From the NCBI GenBank assembly GCA_963930645.1, contig OZ005648.1, forward strand, positions 266,983,830 to 267,047,829: a stretch of 64,000 nucleotides of DNA, given 5' to 3'. This DNA is from Salticus scenicus. Lineage: Eukaryota > Arthropoda > Arachnida > Araneae > Salticidae. Positions 37,101-48,429 of this stretch are shown here, piece after piece (the stretch's first letter is position 1; each line of letters opens with the position of its first letter). The notes under the pieces are model-generated. The model did no database searches. It was given only the letters and a program-made list of their open reading frames with translations, and was not told the DNA's origin. The position numbers and the translations under genes were made by a program.

Positions 37101-40100
37101 AACTTTAAAAAATCTTTTTTTATATTTATTAAGAAAAATGTATTATTAGTTATTAATAAAAGAAATAAAAAAGTATAATTTTTTTGTGACTCTCACCTTT
37201 CCTGACAAGTTTAATTATTGTTTTTTTATCGCCTCCAACTTGATTCCAAGCACGACAAGTATATTCTCCATAATCCTCATCTGCTAAGTCTTTGATGGAT
37301 AGCACACCAACATATGTGTCATCACCAACCTCTGTCACATTGGTACCATAATTTCCAAAATTATCTAGCACTCTACCATAATGGAACCATTCAAAGACTG
37401 GTTCTGGATACGCCTGCATGACACATTTGAGGACGGCAGTTTCACGAGGATCAAATGCAACTCTGTTATAGGTATGCTTCACAATGGGTGAATCTATATA
37501 AGCAAACAAAAAGCAAATATTTTATATACTTTACGTATATAGAAGGCATTTATATTATTTATGAGATATCACACAAATAACAGTAAAACCTCTTTTTTTT
37601 GTAAATTGTAGAATGAGCATTAGTAATATATATAATGAAAAAAAAAAAAGTAAGGAAGGGACATATCCAGTTATGATAAATGTGACCTGATAAAAAATGA
37701 TTTTTGAAAAAAAAAATTCTTGATAAAGATGGAATAAAAAAATCTTTTATATCATATCATTGTCGAATTCATGAATTGCAAGGAGTCAAAATCATTTTTT
37801 ATAATAGTATATTAAAATTTATATAGAAATGTCTTTCTAATTTTTATAATTTATTTATTTAGATATCAATACATTATGGTTTTATACCACAACCATCCTA
37901 ATTTGACTGATATCATAATAAAATCAAAATGATTAATATTTAAATATTTTATAAGACTTTTTCAATAAACATATTTTTTTTTAGCAATCAACTATGCAGA
38001 TATGTGTGTTCTACATTTTAAAATTTAAAATTAACATAAAAAGTTTTTTTTTGACATTTTCACTATAAGTCATTGAGTATACATAATAAATTCTGGTAAC
38101 ATTACGTAATAAAAGTCTCATAACAATCTCATAAAACAATACAAATATGGTTTCTGATACGGTAAATTTTTAATACATGTACATTACTTACGTTCAACTT
38201 TAAGTGTCATTTCTGAAGAAACTTCACCAAATCCATTGTCATAAGCACAAGCAAATTTACCCCGATCAGCAGATGAAACTTTTCCATTTTTCCTGTCTTT
38301 GCCTTCAAAAAGGAGGGTTGTTTGCAAAGAATTTACATTGTTGTCTTCTATATTATTATTAGTGATGATTTTAAAGAATCCACTATCGGAAGGAACAGTT
38401 TGTCCATTGTGGATCCAGTGGACTTGGGGTTTTGGCTTTCCACGGCCTCGGCAAGTAATACTGAAGTTATAATCCGATTCTTTTCTAGTAATTTGTGGTC
38501 TTAGAGGGATGGTCAGTGATACAGGTTCTATAAAATGAGAACAAAATTGTGTAAATTTTAATGAAATAATTCACACGAAGAAAAAAAGTATAATATTTTT
38601 CTAAATGCATTTTCAGTAGATAAAATTCCCAAAATTTATCTGAAGGGATTTCATAAATTTAAAAATTGTTTTTTATAACAAAGTAGTTCAGATAAAATAT
38701 TTTAAAATGACATAAAAAACTTTATTTAGTTTATATTGAATTTTAAATAAATAAATAAATATATAATGTAATTATGTCTTATGAATAAACTATTGTACAT
38801 TAAATATACATATTTTGAAATTTTCATTTTTTAAATTTAAACTTTTGTGTTATTTTTTTTAATGAATAAATTTTACTAATTTTTCTCAAACACCTATGAT
38901 TTTTTTTATAATACCTTTGTTCAACAAATAATAGTTATTATATGATTGTACAAGCAAAATCCTTCTCTCTTTCTCAAGCTTAATATTTTCTACATATTTG
39001 AGACAAGAGGTAAATTTTAGCAATTTAAAATTAATTAAATAATTTTATAAACAAATCATGCTGCAGAAAACATACCATATACAGTGAGGTATGCAGAAGC
39101 AATTGTACCATATCCTAAACTGTTTTGTGTTTGACAATAATACTGTCCTTCATGACTAACGTGTGCAGAGAGAATTGTGTAATTAGCTTTTCGACTCAAA
39201 TCCATTTTTTCTTGTCCTTCTCTCCACCATTTATATTCAGGTAAAGGATAACCAGGAGGTTTAGCAGAACACATCAAAGTAAAAGGTTTTCCAGTTACAG
39301 CTTCTAATGTTGAAGGATGAATAATGGTTTCACCAGGTTTATCTGAAAAATTATTAGAAAATTGTATTATTATTATTTAAATTTCATTACTTATAATTAT
39401 TTTTCAATATATTTTCCACTTTTTGTTAAAATATTTTATTATCATCGTTTAACAATGTATGTATATTAAAGAAAAAAACTAAAGCTAAATTTTCAGTTTC
39501 ATAAAACAAGTTTACAAATACCACTACAATTAAATTATGCACATATGCATCATATCATTTTATTTAAATCTTAGTCAAAATCTCCTGTATAATAATTATT
39601 TCTTTAAACAATTTAAGTGTTTTGCAAATTAAAATATTACATATTAAATTTGAATTGAATTACTTGCTTATATATTTTTAAATTATGTTAAATAAAGCCA
39701 ATCTAATAATATATAATCCTGTAAATACATTTTAAAGGTTTGGTAATTGTATTGTATTATACAACATGCAGTATTATATATTATTTATTACCAAAATTTC
39801 CTTTATAAAAATTATTCCTTGATACAATGAATTATACTATAAAAAAATTTAAATTGTACTAAAGATTTAAAAAAAAAAAAAAAAAAAACTGTATTACATA
39901 AAAGCCAACACTAATAACAATAAAAGGGGGGGGGGGAGTAGTGCACAAAAATTAAGCATTTTATCATTACAAAATGATACTGACAATTACAAAAAAAAAA
40001 AAAAAAGAAAGAAAGAAAAAGAAAATCTACAAAATTTTAGGATTGCTACACAAATCTGGAAGTAAAATTCTCTAGGTTTTCCTTGTTTCTTTTAAAAGTA

Positions 40101-40257
40101 AAATAGATAATACTTAATCATGCAGCATTAGAGTCTTTACATTAGACACTTTACAAGTGAATAGAGCATAGCTAGGGTATATTATATTAATTTTATTAGC
40201 TTAATATAGGAAAGGGAAATCATGATCTTTTATCTTCACTATAAAACAACTAACATT

Positions 40258-40295
<38 letters not shown>

Positions 40296-43200
40296 CAAAT
40301 AATAAAACTAGACAATTTATTAACATAAAACTGAAATTAAAACTATTATGAAAACTTTTTTTTTTTTTTCTCTGAAGAATTTCTAAATTCCCTGAATTTT
40401 CCCTGTTTTTGCAATAAATTTTGAAATTTCTCCTTTCCTGAGTTACCCCTTTCCTTTTTTTTTTTTTAAATAGATTTTTTTAATTGTCTTACTTTTCTAG
40501 ATTACCCCTGAATTCCAGGTATCATAGCAGTCTTGTATTTAATAAAGATACAAAATACACTTTTCATACTGTTTTAAGCAACAGAACACTTACGTCTAAT
40601 GTGTATAAGAATAGATGAATTGCTTGAGGATTCTCTTTGCATAGAGGAACCTGAAGGTCTGGCTATAACAGTGGCTTTGCAGATGTACCTTCCAGCATCG
40701 TCAGAAGACACAGAGTCCAGTCGGAGAGTGTCACCATTTTGTCTGAAAAATGGATCATTCTCTTTAAACCATTCAATTGTCTGAGGGGCTGGGTAAGATG
40801 CCACATTACACTTCACAGCCAGAGAATCCCCAAGTGACACTTCTTTTTCTGGTATCAGATTGACTGTAGGTCCATCTAAAAGAATAAAAAATAAAATAAA
40901 ATCATATACATATAGTTTTTCCAAAGTGAAAAAATCGGATACGATTAAATTAAATAAAAGAGATATATTTTAAAATACTTACAAAATGTTTTTATTCATA
41001 AATTTCATTTTCATTTTTGTCACATTAATGGATAAATGTACTGAATTGTTCCTACATTTTTGTATATAGTATATTGTATAGGATATAGTATTTTGTATAT
41101 AGTGTAATGTATCTGTGAGTATTGTGTACACTCATATTACAATGTCATTTATTCAGTGGCTTTCTCAAAAATATTACCCTTTTGTTAGTAAGTTAAACTG
41201 AAAGTTGTAAAAATTTACAAAATTATTTTTTTATCCATTAAAAAATAATTAAATAGTTCTGCATAATAAATATAGATTTAATAATAAAAGAAAAAGGATA
41301 AATAATAAGTTGGTGTTGGTATTAGGTTTAAGGCCGATTGACTGCTCTAGGGTCTTAGGCCTGAGGGGGAGTGCCCGCCAAGGGGTCTGTCTAGGGGGTC
41401 CTAGACCGTATTTACGCTGGTTTCGGCAAAAACCATGGAAAACTCCGAATGGCTAGGCCGACGGGCGCGACCAGGAATCGAACCCTGTACCTCACGTCTA
41501 CCATTTTCGAAAGCAGAACCTTTCGGAAGCTGGTGGACTGAAAAATAAAATGAGAAATGTGATACTCAGTTTCCTACTTCAAATTTTATATAAAGTTCAC
41601 TATTTAACGCGTCTCACACTATGTTCTTTATTATAATATTCTGGCCTTTTTTTTTTATTATTATTATAATAATTAAGTAAACCAATACATGGTACAAATC
41701 TTACAAATGTAATTTTATGAAAAGAAGAAGAAAAGAATTAATAAGAATTTAGGATTATTAAATAAATAAGAAATAGGGGTACTTACATAAAACAGCTAAT
41801 TCCAAATTTATTTGTGTTGCATCTCCAATTCCATTATCAGCTGTGCAAGTGTATGTGCCACTGTCATCAGGTTTTACTGATAAAATTGTATGGTTAGCAG
41901 TATGGGATAGCAGTTTTCCAGATTTCAACCAACGTACAGACCTTACTGGAGGATTAGCTGATACAACACACTTGAGAGAGGCATCACTGTTCACCATAAC
42001 ACGTAATGGATTGTATGGACCAACTTTTATTCTAGGAGCATCTGTAAAATAAATATCAAAAGTTTGATCTAATAAGTTATTTTATTTGTATTTAAGAATT
42101 AAGAATATAAATCTACTAAAAATGAAGGATGTCTTGAGTTGCTAAAAATATTTAGAATAGACTAAAATTACAATTTTATCAGCATTATGTAATATTAGAA
42201 AAGGCTATATTACTTAAATACAGTATTTTCAATACATTAACTGTACAATAAATCTGCTGAAATTTTTACTAATAGGAATGTATATGTAATAAATAAATTT
42301 CTATGTCAAATATGAAATAAAACTGTTTAGTTATATTATGACTTTTTTTATTGTCAATTAGAAAACTTGTGTATTGCATATTAATCATAATTGATTATTT
42401 TAGTATTTTGCACAAAAGGCGAAATTTTAATTTTATATTTGCACAGGCTATGCAGCTGTAAAGAAAACAGACAGATTAAAATTAGGAATATAGGATGCCT
42501 GTTTCAAAATACTTATTTAAAAATTACGTTTAATTTTAAAAGAATGCATTTAAACTTACATTGTACTCTTAAGGTTACAGTAGCTTCCATTCTTTCATCT
42601 TCCCTAATAGCTCGGTTCCACACTGCACAACGATAAGTAGCATTATCATCTTCCATGCGAGGACTGATGGACAAAACGCTGGTAGTTGGACGATCTCGGG
42701 AACCTCCTTTTTGAAGCTGTGCCTGCAAAGGCATAGTTTCTCTATACCATTGGACTATAGGATCAGGGCTACCCCCTTGACTCATGCAAGATAATGCAAA
42801 TGTTTCACCTTCACGAGCTATAGGTTTTGGTGGAGTGATTTGAGGTGGTCCAGGAGGCACTGGGGGAAAAAAAATCAATGTAAATAAATGAGTTTAAAAG
42901 TATTTTTGTGAAATATTCTAAACAGCAATGATAAATTTTTAAAGTATTTTGTTAATTTTAAATTCGTTTAAGGTGAAAATATCTTAGATTTGTTTAGATT
43001 CTTAAGTTACAGCATACTTTTATTTATTTATTTAAAAAGAAAGAAAGAAAGAAAAGAAAAAACATTAATCAATATTTTATATTCTATATTAAATCAAGGT
43101 AAAGAAACAAAAGCCAGATACAAAAAAAATATATATAGATAGATAGATATTAGATAAAATATTTACTTTCATTTGAAACTAATAATGGATAATAATTATA

Positions 43201-43762
43201 ATTATTATTCATTAAGTAAGTGCGATATTTTAAAAGCAGAAATTTCTCTGAATGAGTAAGAAACGAGAATAAGATAGATGTAATTACTTTTATTAATGCC
43301 AACAGATGGCAGCACTATTAAATACGACGCTTTTTCTCTTCAGCCGAAATATAATTCATAATTTGTTTTCATTGCACTAAAACAATGACAAGGTTAAAAA
43401 AAAAAAAAAGAAAGAAAGAAAAAACTTACACAGAACTGTGACTGAAAATGTGGCTAACACTTTAACACTCCCATCCTTTTTATTTTTGAGCCTGCATTCA
43501 AACTGCGTATTATCTCTCTGGTATTCTGCTCTGGATACTGTAAGATCATATCGTCCTTCGTGAGGAGCGAAATCTGCAGTGTAATGAGATCCGTATGATC
43601 CATCATTCATCATAATTATGTCTTGCCGGGAATCACTCATGAGCACCATCCAGTAAAACATCGCTTCTTTTGGGGAAATATCAGAATTAAATCGGCAAGG
43701 AAGACGCACGTTTTGGCCTTCCACGACATCTCGATTTTCAATATTTTGTCCAGACACGACAC
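25034..43762 (-). CDS. ed: Echinoid ortholog: 7 Ig + 2 FN3 cell-adhesion receptor (17 exons, 5' end missing)
   Basis: Seventeen GT/AG-bounded exons splice in frame into 1110 residues. Order (numbered from the first visible residue): Ig1 1-111, Ig2 112-211, Ig3 212-296, Ig4 297-390, Ig5 391-479, Ig6 480-591, Ig7 592-690, FN3-1 691-785, a four-residue micro-exon, FN3-2 790-879 (weak), transmembrane helix 897-920, cytoplasmic tail 921-1110 ending RRVIREIIV. Every Ig domain has its Cys pair. Drosophila Echinoid has seven Ig, two FN3, one membrane helix and a C-terminal EIIV that binds PDZ proteins at adherens junctions. It mediates homophilic and heterophilic adhesion and modulates EGFR, Notch and Hippo signalling; those roles are inferred here. 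The tail is shorter than in Drosophila (about 190 against about 315 residues). The signal peptide exon is not identified. Friend-of-echinoid is the main alternative; the EIIV end favours ed. Confidence 0.9.
25195..27489. other. ed intron (last)
   Basis: 2.3 kb, A+T-rich, G-run at 25771-25781, T-tract at 26766-26784. 'aaactagcaggcttcgcc' (about 26731) resembles retroelement-derived ends seen in arthropods. No nested gene seen. Confidence 0.6.
27490..27693 (-). CDS. ed: ed exon: cytoplasmic tail 2
   Basis: 204 nt, phase 1 to 1. LMYPGDRDLGSCMGPDGHLN, GSYYPFEGEMVNDYYTGNDF, NDDMMNMKNSQHL. Rich in Gly, Asp and Met, probably disordered. The donor lies in the palindrome ACTTACGTAAGT. Confidence 0.93.
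28267..28422. mobile_element. Degenerate mariner-type MITE in an ed intron
   Basis: Left end CAGCTTAATCTCATTAACGT; right end, opposite strand, CAGTCGAAGCTCTTTAACAT. The same right-end text ('gagattcacgttaaagagg') occurs alone at 45419-45438. TA is present on the left only. Confidence 0.5.
29470..29624 (-). CDS. ed: ed exon: cytoplasmic tail 1
   Basis: 155 nt, phase 2 in, phase 1 out. AGPPPITLPYYSEENLAKHG, then PNIYMTGMSD and CSGAPDHG. Tyr-containing motifs could be phosphorylated, but no known motif is certain. Confidence 0.93.
29746..29779 (-). CDS. ed: ed exon: short basic cytoplasmic exon, 34 nt
   Basis: Acceptor TTAATTAG, donor AA|GTATGT; phase 1 in, phase 2 out. NKKKQEIKTM, a basic stretch next to the membrane. 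The unusual exit phase matches the next exon exactly, which supports it. Confidence 0.88.
29891..30031 (-). CDS. ed: ed exon: juxtamembrane and transmembrane helix
   Basis: 141 nt, phase 1 to 1. SSPRAVESAGSVSMEN, then a hydrophobic run from MVLIISVSVGL to VFICLYW (about 24 residues), then CKRNNK as the cytoplasmic stop-transfer. Donor G|GTCAGT. Confidence 0.95.
32640..32878. repeat. hAT-derived repeat fragment ('ttccctgac' family)
   Basis: Shares 'cctgacttttc', 'tgactattt(t/c)tcaccatttt' and 'acaataatgagctt' with 58007-58263, same orientation. More diverged. Other traces of the family occur near 40375-40520 and 45300-45415. Confidence 0.7.
33105..33240. repeat. Dispersed repeat ('gtaatgag' family)
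   Basis: 'gtgaattttctaaaagtgaaa', 'catacaataacatagga' and '(g)agtccccttaa' match the copies at 18.5 kb and 59.8 kb. An inverted piece lies at 32560-32635. Confidence 0.65.
33313..33490 (-). CDS. ed: ed exon: second FN3-like domain, second part
   Basis: 178 nt, phase 0 in, phase 1 out, donor G|GTATGC. VQARYSDSEDWKFQTYVDVD, then VHLEPGSFSDVRVTLCLQSN and GSWCGDAKIASPFD. Leads to the juxtamembrane exon. Confidence 0.93.
34832..34923 (-). CDS. ed: ed exon: second FN3-like domain, first part
   Basis: 92 nt, phase 1 in, phase 0 out, donor AAA|GTAAGT. DLPRALDAHFDKETSMLTFT then VERPPIPLLAK. Weak FN3 similarity; identified by position and strand pattern. Confidence 0.9.
35033..35044 (-). CDS. ed: ed micro-exon, 12 nt
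   Basis: CTAATTTACGAG between CTCTCACAG and GTAAGT; phase 1 to 1, encoding about PNLR. It is optional for the reading frame (12 is a multiple of three), so it may be alternatively spliced. Strong donor and acceptor support it. Confidence 0.75.
35188..35283 (-). CDS. ed: ed exon: FN3 domain 1, second half
   Basis: 96 nt, phase 1 to 1. GLHSETEYKFKVLALNPRGY then SPYSEEVTIKTK: the classic FN3 'L.p.TeY...V.A.N..G.S..S' end. Confidence 0.95.
35920..36108 (-). CDS. ed: ed exon: FN3 domain 1, first half
   Basis: 189 nt, phase 1 to 1. GVPETPTNVELVDASSDKVT, LRWTEGFNGGFASTEYLITY, then NESCRSQNVCEIIG. The W of strand B and the Tyr of strand C are in place. Two extra Cys may pair. Confidence 0.92.
37197..37493 (-). 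CDS. ed: ed exon: Ig domain 7
   Basis: 297 nt, phase 1 to 1, donor G|GTGAGA. SPIVKHTYNRVAFDPRETAV, LKCVMQAYPEPVFEWFHYG, DEDYGEYTCRAWNQVGG. Sequon NVT. Confidence 0.95.
38192..38527 (-). CDS. ed: ed exon: Ig domain 6
   Basis: 336 nt, phase 1 to 1, acceptor TTTTATAG, donor C|GTAAGT. EPVSLTIPLRPQITRKESDY, SITCRGRGKPKPQVHWIHNG, then a long C'-E region (NNNIEDNNVN) and RGKFACAYDNGFGEV. Fully in frame, though it contains no Met-initiated frame of its own. Confidence 0.93.
39076..39342 (-). CDS. ed: ed exon: Ig domain 5
   Basis: 267 nt, phase 1 to 1, donor GTATGT. KPGETIIHPSTLEAVTGK, TLMCSAKPPGYPLPEYKWW, HEGQYYCQTQNSLGYGT. Sequon NYT. Confidence 0.95.
40594..40875 (-). CDS. ed: ed exon: Ig domain 4
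   Basis: 282 nt, phase 1 to 1. GPTVNLIPEKEVSLGDS, VKCNVASYPAPQTIEWFKEN, DDAGRYICKATV, then a Ser-rich stretch (SGSSMQRESSSNSS) before IHIRR. Two overlapping sequon candidates. Confidence 0.95.
41320..41540 (-). mobile_element. tRNA-derived SINE in an ed intron
   Basis: On the minus strand an exact B box GGTTCGATTCC (41484-41474) lies in 'ggtacagggttcgattcctg', preceded by a degraded A-box region. The body (41320-41465) is G+C-rich and sharply different from the A+T-rich intron. The A box and tRNA parent could not be assigned. Confidence 0.75.
41787..42041 (-). CDS. ed: ed exon: Ig domain 3
   Basis: 255 nt, phase 1 to 1. Starts YAPRIKVGPYNPLRVMVNSD; Cys pair in SLKCVVS and GTYTCTADNGIG; VRWLKSGKLL strand; sequon NHT. 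Confidence 0.95.
42560..42859 (-). CDS. ed: ed exon: Ig domain 2
   Basis: 300 nt, phase 1 to 1, acceptor TTTCCCCCAG, donor T|GTAAGT. Begins PPGPPQITPPKPIAREGETF; Cys pair in ALSCMSQ and ATYRCAVW; IVQWY strand; N-glycosylation sequon NAT. Confidence 0.95.
43430..43762 (-). CDS. ed: ed exon: Ig domain 1
   Basis: Acceptor TTATCAG before 43762, donor T|GTAAGT after 43430; 333 nt, phase 1 to phase 1. V-set-like: VVEGQNVRLPCRF, then FYWMV, then FECRLKNKKDG. The incoming phase 1 shows that at least one upstream coding exon exists. Confidence 0.93.
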
Positions 43763-46130
43763 CTGATAAGAAAAATTAAAAATATGTTTAAGAAATAACA
43801 CAATTTTTAAAATTGTATAACAAGATATAATATAACTGAAAACATATTACGGATATTTTATCTTTGACTGAAAAGTTTTAATTTCTATAAATAAAAAGAG
43901 TCATAGAATTTTTTACATTTTCTAAAAAGAATAAATAAAGTTTGATTAAAGACTCGGTGAGGTGGTTCATACATTTAGAAACTAAAACTTTCAAAATGTA
44001 GATTGAGAAATCAATAAACAAAAATAATGAACATAAAAATGAAACGTTACGTAAAATTAATATAGGTTTTTTAATCACTGACGATGGTAAAGAGTTCCCG
44101 AAACTCGTAGCGTAAGAGAGCAAAAAGTAGGATTTTTCTCAGTAAAAGGCAATTTTTATAATCAACTACCATAACATTGCAGAAGCTTTTTATTTTCACT
44201 GTTTGTAGTAAGTAAACAGCAAATTTGTTGCAATCTACCGAATAATCAGTTTAAAATAAATCTGTCGAATATCAATAACTCATCATATTAACTATAAATT
44301 TAATGTGTAACAACTTTCGTTGCATAATTGTGCTAATTTGTTTCTTAAAATGCAAATCTGTTTGATAAATTATAAACAGCTGAAAGATGACTATTAAAAA
44401 ACATCAGGTATTATTTTTTGGGAAGAAACCTCTCAAACATTTTATGGGAAAGTCCTCAAATCGATAGCAACTGTTTTTTAAACTTCTTACATATCAATGT
44501 CACAAATCACATTGAAGGAATCCCAGTAGCTAGGCTAGGGTGACCACAAGTCCTTGAATCCCGAGGACAGTCCTCGAAAACTTCTTTCGTCCCCAAAAAA
44601 TTAGAACACATTTGAGGACGCCGGTTATAAAATTATTAATGTTTTATTACAATAATTTATTATGCGTGTAATAAATAAGCCGAAATAAATTCTTTTAGAT
44701 AATTCATACATAAAAATTACTAGCATTTTATAATTTAAGGTGATTTATTTATTTTGTCCTCGAAATTCGAGGCTCAAATTCAATTAAGAAAATATAAAAA
44801 TTTTCTGCAATCCAGGACTATCACACAAAGTCTGGTATCTGGGAAGTATTAGCAACTTATAAAACATGTAAAATTTGCATCTACAAAAAAAATAAATTTA
44901 AAAAATACAATAAGAACCGCAATCTAGAGATATAATATAACGCAAATAGCAAATCATATTAGTAATTTTAAGTTTAGCATTTCGTTTTGAGCCGTTAATA
45001 TAATGTGCAGCTGCCATGCTGCATTGGGAAAACAATTGCAATTTTGTTAAAAATGTTCATTAGTTCATTTTAAATATTAATTGAATACTGTTAAATCGTC
45101 CTTATTAAGTTAAGCTGCTTTTTTTTTTTTTTTTCCCGGGGGGGAGGGGGGATTGAAATTGAATTTTACGTATAAATCCTTAATTTTCTGAGTTTTCTTC
45201 GACGCTCCTGCTATATCACCCATGAAAATTTCTCGGCATTAGTGAACGTATAATTTAGCAATGACGCGTATAATTTTGCAATTTTAAATAACAAGCCTTC
45301 AACAACGGTTAATTTCCACAAATTTTGTCAAAATTCCCTCACTTGAAATGAAATTCCCTTATTATCCCTTGATTTTTCCCAGATTTGCTGAATTCCCCGA
45401 ATTTTCCCCAATTCCCCTTGAGATTCACGTTAAAGAGGTTCCACTGTAAGTACACTTACGCCATATAAAGATGACGCAGTAAGGGAGAAATATAACAAAT
45501 AAAATTCAGGAATATATTCTTTATCTTCCTCTCTTACTCATGTGTCTGTATATCGTGCATAAATTAATTTTCAAAGACAATTAAAAAAATAAAAATAAAA
45601 CAATTAAGCAATGATACTAAAAGTAAACTAGTATGATGTGGCCACCACATGACTTTCTTCTATATAATTTTGCACAAAATTTATCCAATACAAATTATTT
45701 AAATTAATAAATGCAGACGATTTTTATCTGACAGAATTATATATATTACTAAATGCCGAAAGAAAGTCAATTTTTTGCTATTATCAGAAAAAATACGTTT
45801 TTTTTTTTTTTTTTTTTTTTCCCGTTAAAAAAAATAAATAAAAAAAATCGATACCTTTGTTTTAAATTATCACAGATCTATAGTTAACCATTCGTTTTTA
45901 AAGTATTAACGAGATCTTTTGAAAGATACCCATATTGAAAATTTATTCCCCCCCCTCCCCCCCACACACACACTAGGGGGGGGGCGATGCTCCCACAGGC
46001 ACAATTTTTTTTTCTAGTTTACTACTACTATTATCAATAATTCACATTAATTTTACAAAAAATGTTAAAAATTTAGAAAAAATGCGATGACATGTTGAGC
46101 GACTGATTCCCGAATCTAATCAGCACCAGC
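43763..46130. other. Upstream of the first visible ed exon (probably intron)
   Basis: No signal-peptide exon with a phase-1 donor was convincing here. At 44538-44575 'agggtgaccacaagtcc' resembles one end of a hAT MITE, without a clear partner. At 45419-45446 a lone mariner MITE end is present. T-tract at 45799-45820. Confidence 0.4.
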
Positions 46131-46134
46131 TTAG

Positions 46135-46380
46135 CTTATGTCAGGGCCCAACTAAATACCAAGTTTGGTTAAGTTTCCTTCATTGGTTCGTGAGACACAG
46201 CGTCCATGAAATTTCTGATATTCACACACAGGCTGACTGACTGACAGACAGACATTTTCTAAAAACAGTCGGATCGTGTTCAGGACATCCCAAAAGTGTA
46301 AATCCATCGAAAACTGCACTTCAAAAATTTGCACGAATCCAATACTTTCTCTATATATACATATAGATAGAAGAAAGTAA
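46135..46380. repeat. Dispersed repeat with '(ctga/caga)' simple tract
   Basis: 'ggctgactgactgacagacagac' region, then 'gtgtaaatccatcgaaaact' and 'gaatccaatactttctctat...gaagaaagta'. The end matches, inverted, the 11965-12060 block. Similar in build to 48430-48990 ('cggaacgaatacaatacttc'). Confidence 0.65.
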
Positions 46381-46384
46381 AAAT

Positions 46385-47419
46385 GATGACATTTGTCTGA
46401 TGAGATTATTTTATGGAAAAATGTATTTTTAACAGTTGCTTCTTCAGAATCTTTTTAAGCTTTATTTTAAACATAGCAATATTTTAAAGATATACATGCA
46501 ATACTTTAAAAATATGAATTATTATCATGGATTACATAAAAAATGCAATCATAAAAAGTGTAATCAAAATAGGAACATGTTTTTTTTAAAACAAAAAATT
46601 GTGACCCAAAAAAAAAGAAAATGAAATTACCAGTAGAGCGACAAAAATTTAAAGACATCACGGGGGGTCCTATACTAAAACTGTACTGCCTGAGGAAGTA
46701 TGAAAACTAGGTCCTCAACAAATGAATTTAATTTTGAAACCTTTCTTCGAATAATTCTGCTTTCATTATTGCACAATATTAATTTGGTCTTTAATAATAA
46801 TTTGGCTTCTGGTAAATTAAAATTTTAATTAGGTGGAAAATTGGTATAATATTTATGAGTTTCAGATTTTAAAGGTAAATAAGAAAAGAAGTAAAGTGCG
46901 AAAATTTCGCATGGGTCTGCTAGTAATTATTATTATTATTGTGTGTGTGTGTGCGACTCAAAATTATTTTTTAATTTCAATTTTACTGAGATATTTTTAT
47001 ATTTATATTTGGTTGGGGAACATATATATATATATATATATATGTTTTCAATATATGTGTAAAAGGAAAAAAAAAAATATTAATTATTAACTGGGAAATA
47101 TGGTTTACAAAATTTGTATTATTAAAAATAAAGAAAGAAAATTACAGCGAAAACACCATCATGGGAATTCGGATTTTTAACTATTTTCACGGCAGCAGAT
47201 GCTAAAAGCAGGAGAGGAAGCGGAACGCAGTCATTCTGTAATAAATATCAAATTCATACGGCAAACAAGCTTTATATATGACTTAAGTCTTTTCAAAAAG
47301 GAGGCATTTTTATTCATAATTCATAAAATAGAATAAATTCTTATATAAACATACTTCATATATTGAAAAAAGGAAGGGGAGAAAAAAAAAGTCTAATTTT
47401 ATAATTCTGTCAGCTCTAC

Positions 47420-47450
<31 letters not shown>

Positions 47451-48425
47451 CGGGGTAAAAAATATATTTATTTCCTCCCCAATACAGCAAATAATTTTCA
47501 ACAATACCTCAAACGTTTTTCTAGCCCAAAGGTGAAAAGAAGCAACTTTTATAAGAAGTTTGTTTGGCCTGGGTCAAAGACGTGCGACAAAACTTTTTGG
47601 CCAAGACAGCTGTGTTTGGTTTTGGGATCGGGTTTGACACCACACCAGAGGTAAACACCGGTCGGACCGGCTTTAGATAGATTCAGGAAGTTTTTATGAT
47701 GCTAAGAAAAGATGAATTCGCTCCTCTCTTTACTCTTATATTTCTTAAATGCTCCAGGGTTAGTGTTTCGTGTTGGAATCTGGGCTGTGTAGCATTTGAA
47801 CTTGGACCATGTTTGTTTCGCTTCCAGGGTAAAGATATAGCAGCCACCAGAGTTGGAGAAAAAAAGATGTCAGCAATTCTTCTAATAAGTCTTATTAAAT
47901 TGGAGCTGAATAATGTACATCGAGAAAATACATCAACATGTAAAACTAAAGAATCACTATAAAATACTATATAAACTTTGTATCACGACAATTCGCGGCG
48001 ATGAATAACTGGACAATTTTTAGTTCTTCAAAATGACCAAAAAAAAAAGTTATCGATGTAAAATTGTATGCAATTAATGTTCTTAGCATAAACAATAAGA
48101 CAAGTGAGCTTACTTCCCCTTTACTTGTAAAGGCATTAAGAGCATTTAATTAATTGTACTCGTTAAGAAAAACAAGTTCATTTTGTATAATTTTACAATA
48201 TGTAAACTAATGCAATATAAAAAATATGATGTGAAACAATCACACGACTATTACCTAACATTACACGTATTATATGCGCTTTTTGGAGGTAATGCGATTA
48301 GAAGACCTAAAATTCACCAAATAAAGTAGACACCTAAACAGATTTACATAGCGAGTTTAAAAATAAGAAAGAAAAAAAAATCGATTGAGCCATTTTTTGA
48401 AACACCAATTTCCGAGATCTAAAAC
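46385..48425. other. Non-coding, probably ed upstream intron or flank
   Basis: (TA)n near 47022-47043 and A-tract at 47418-47448. The 47510-47970 stretch is less A+T-rich, and a plus-strand frame of 88 codons (47696-47962) has no recognisable domain. No gene asserted. Confidence 0.4.
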
Positions 48426-48429
48426 TGAC

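Noticed and set aside
44538..44780. 'agggtgaccacaagtcc' as the left end of a MITE
   Set aside because: A matching right end and duplication could not be found; mentioned only in the region description.
47696..47962. 88-codon plus-strand frame
   Set aside because: No recognisable domain and no splice or promoter context beyond chance.
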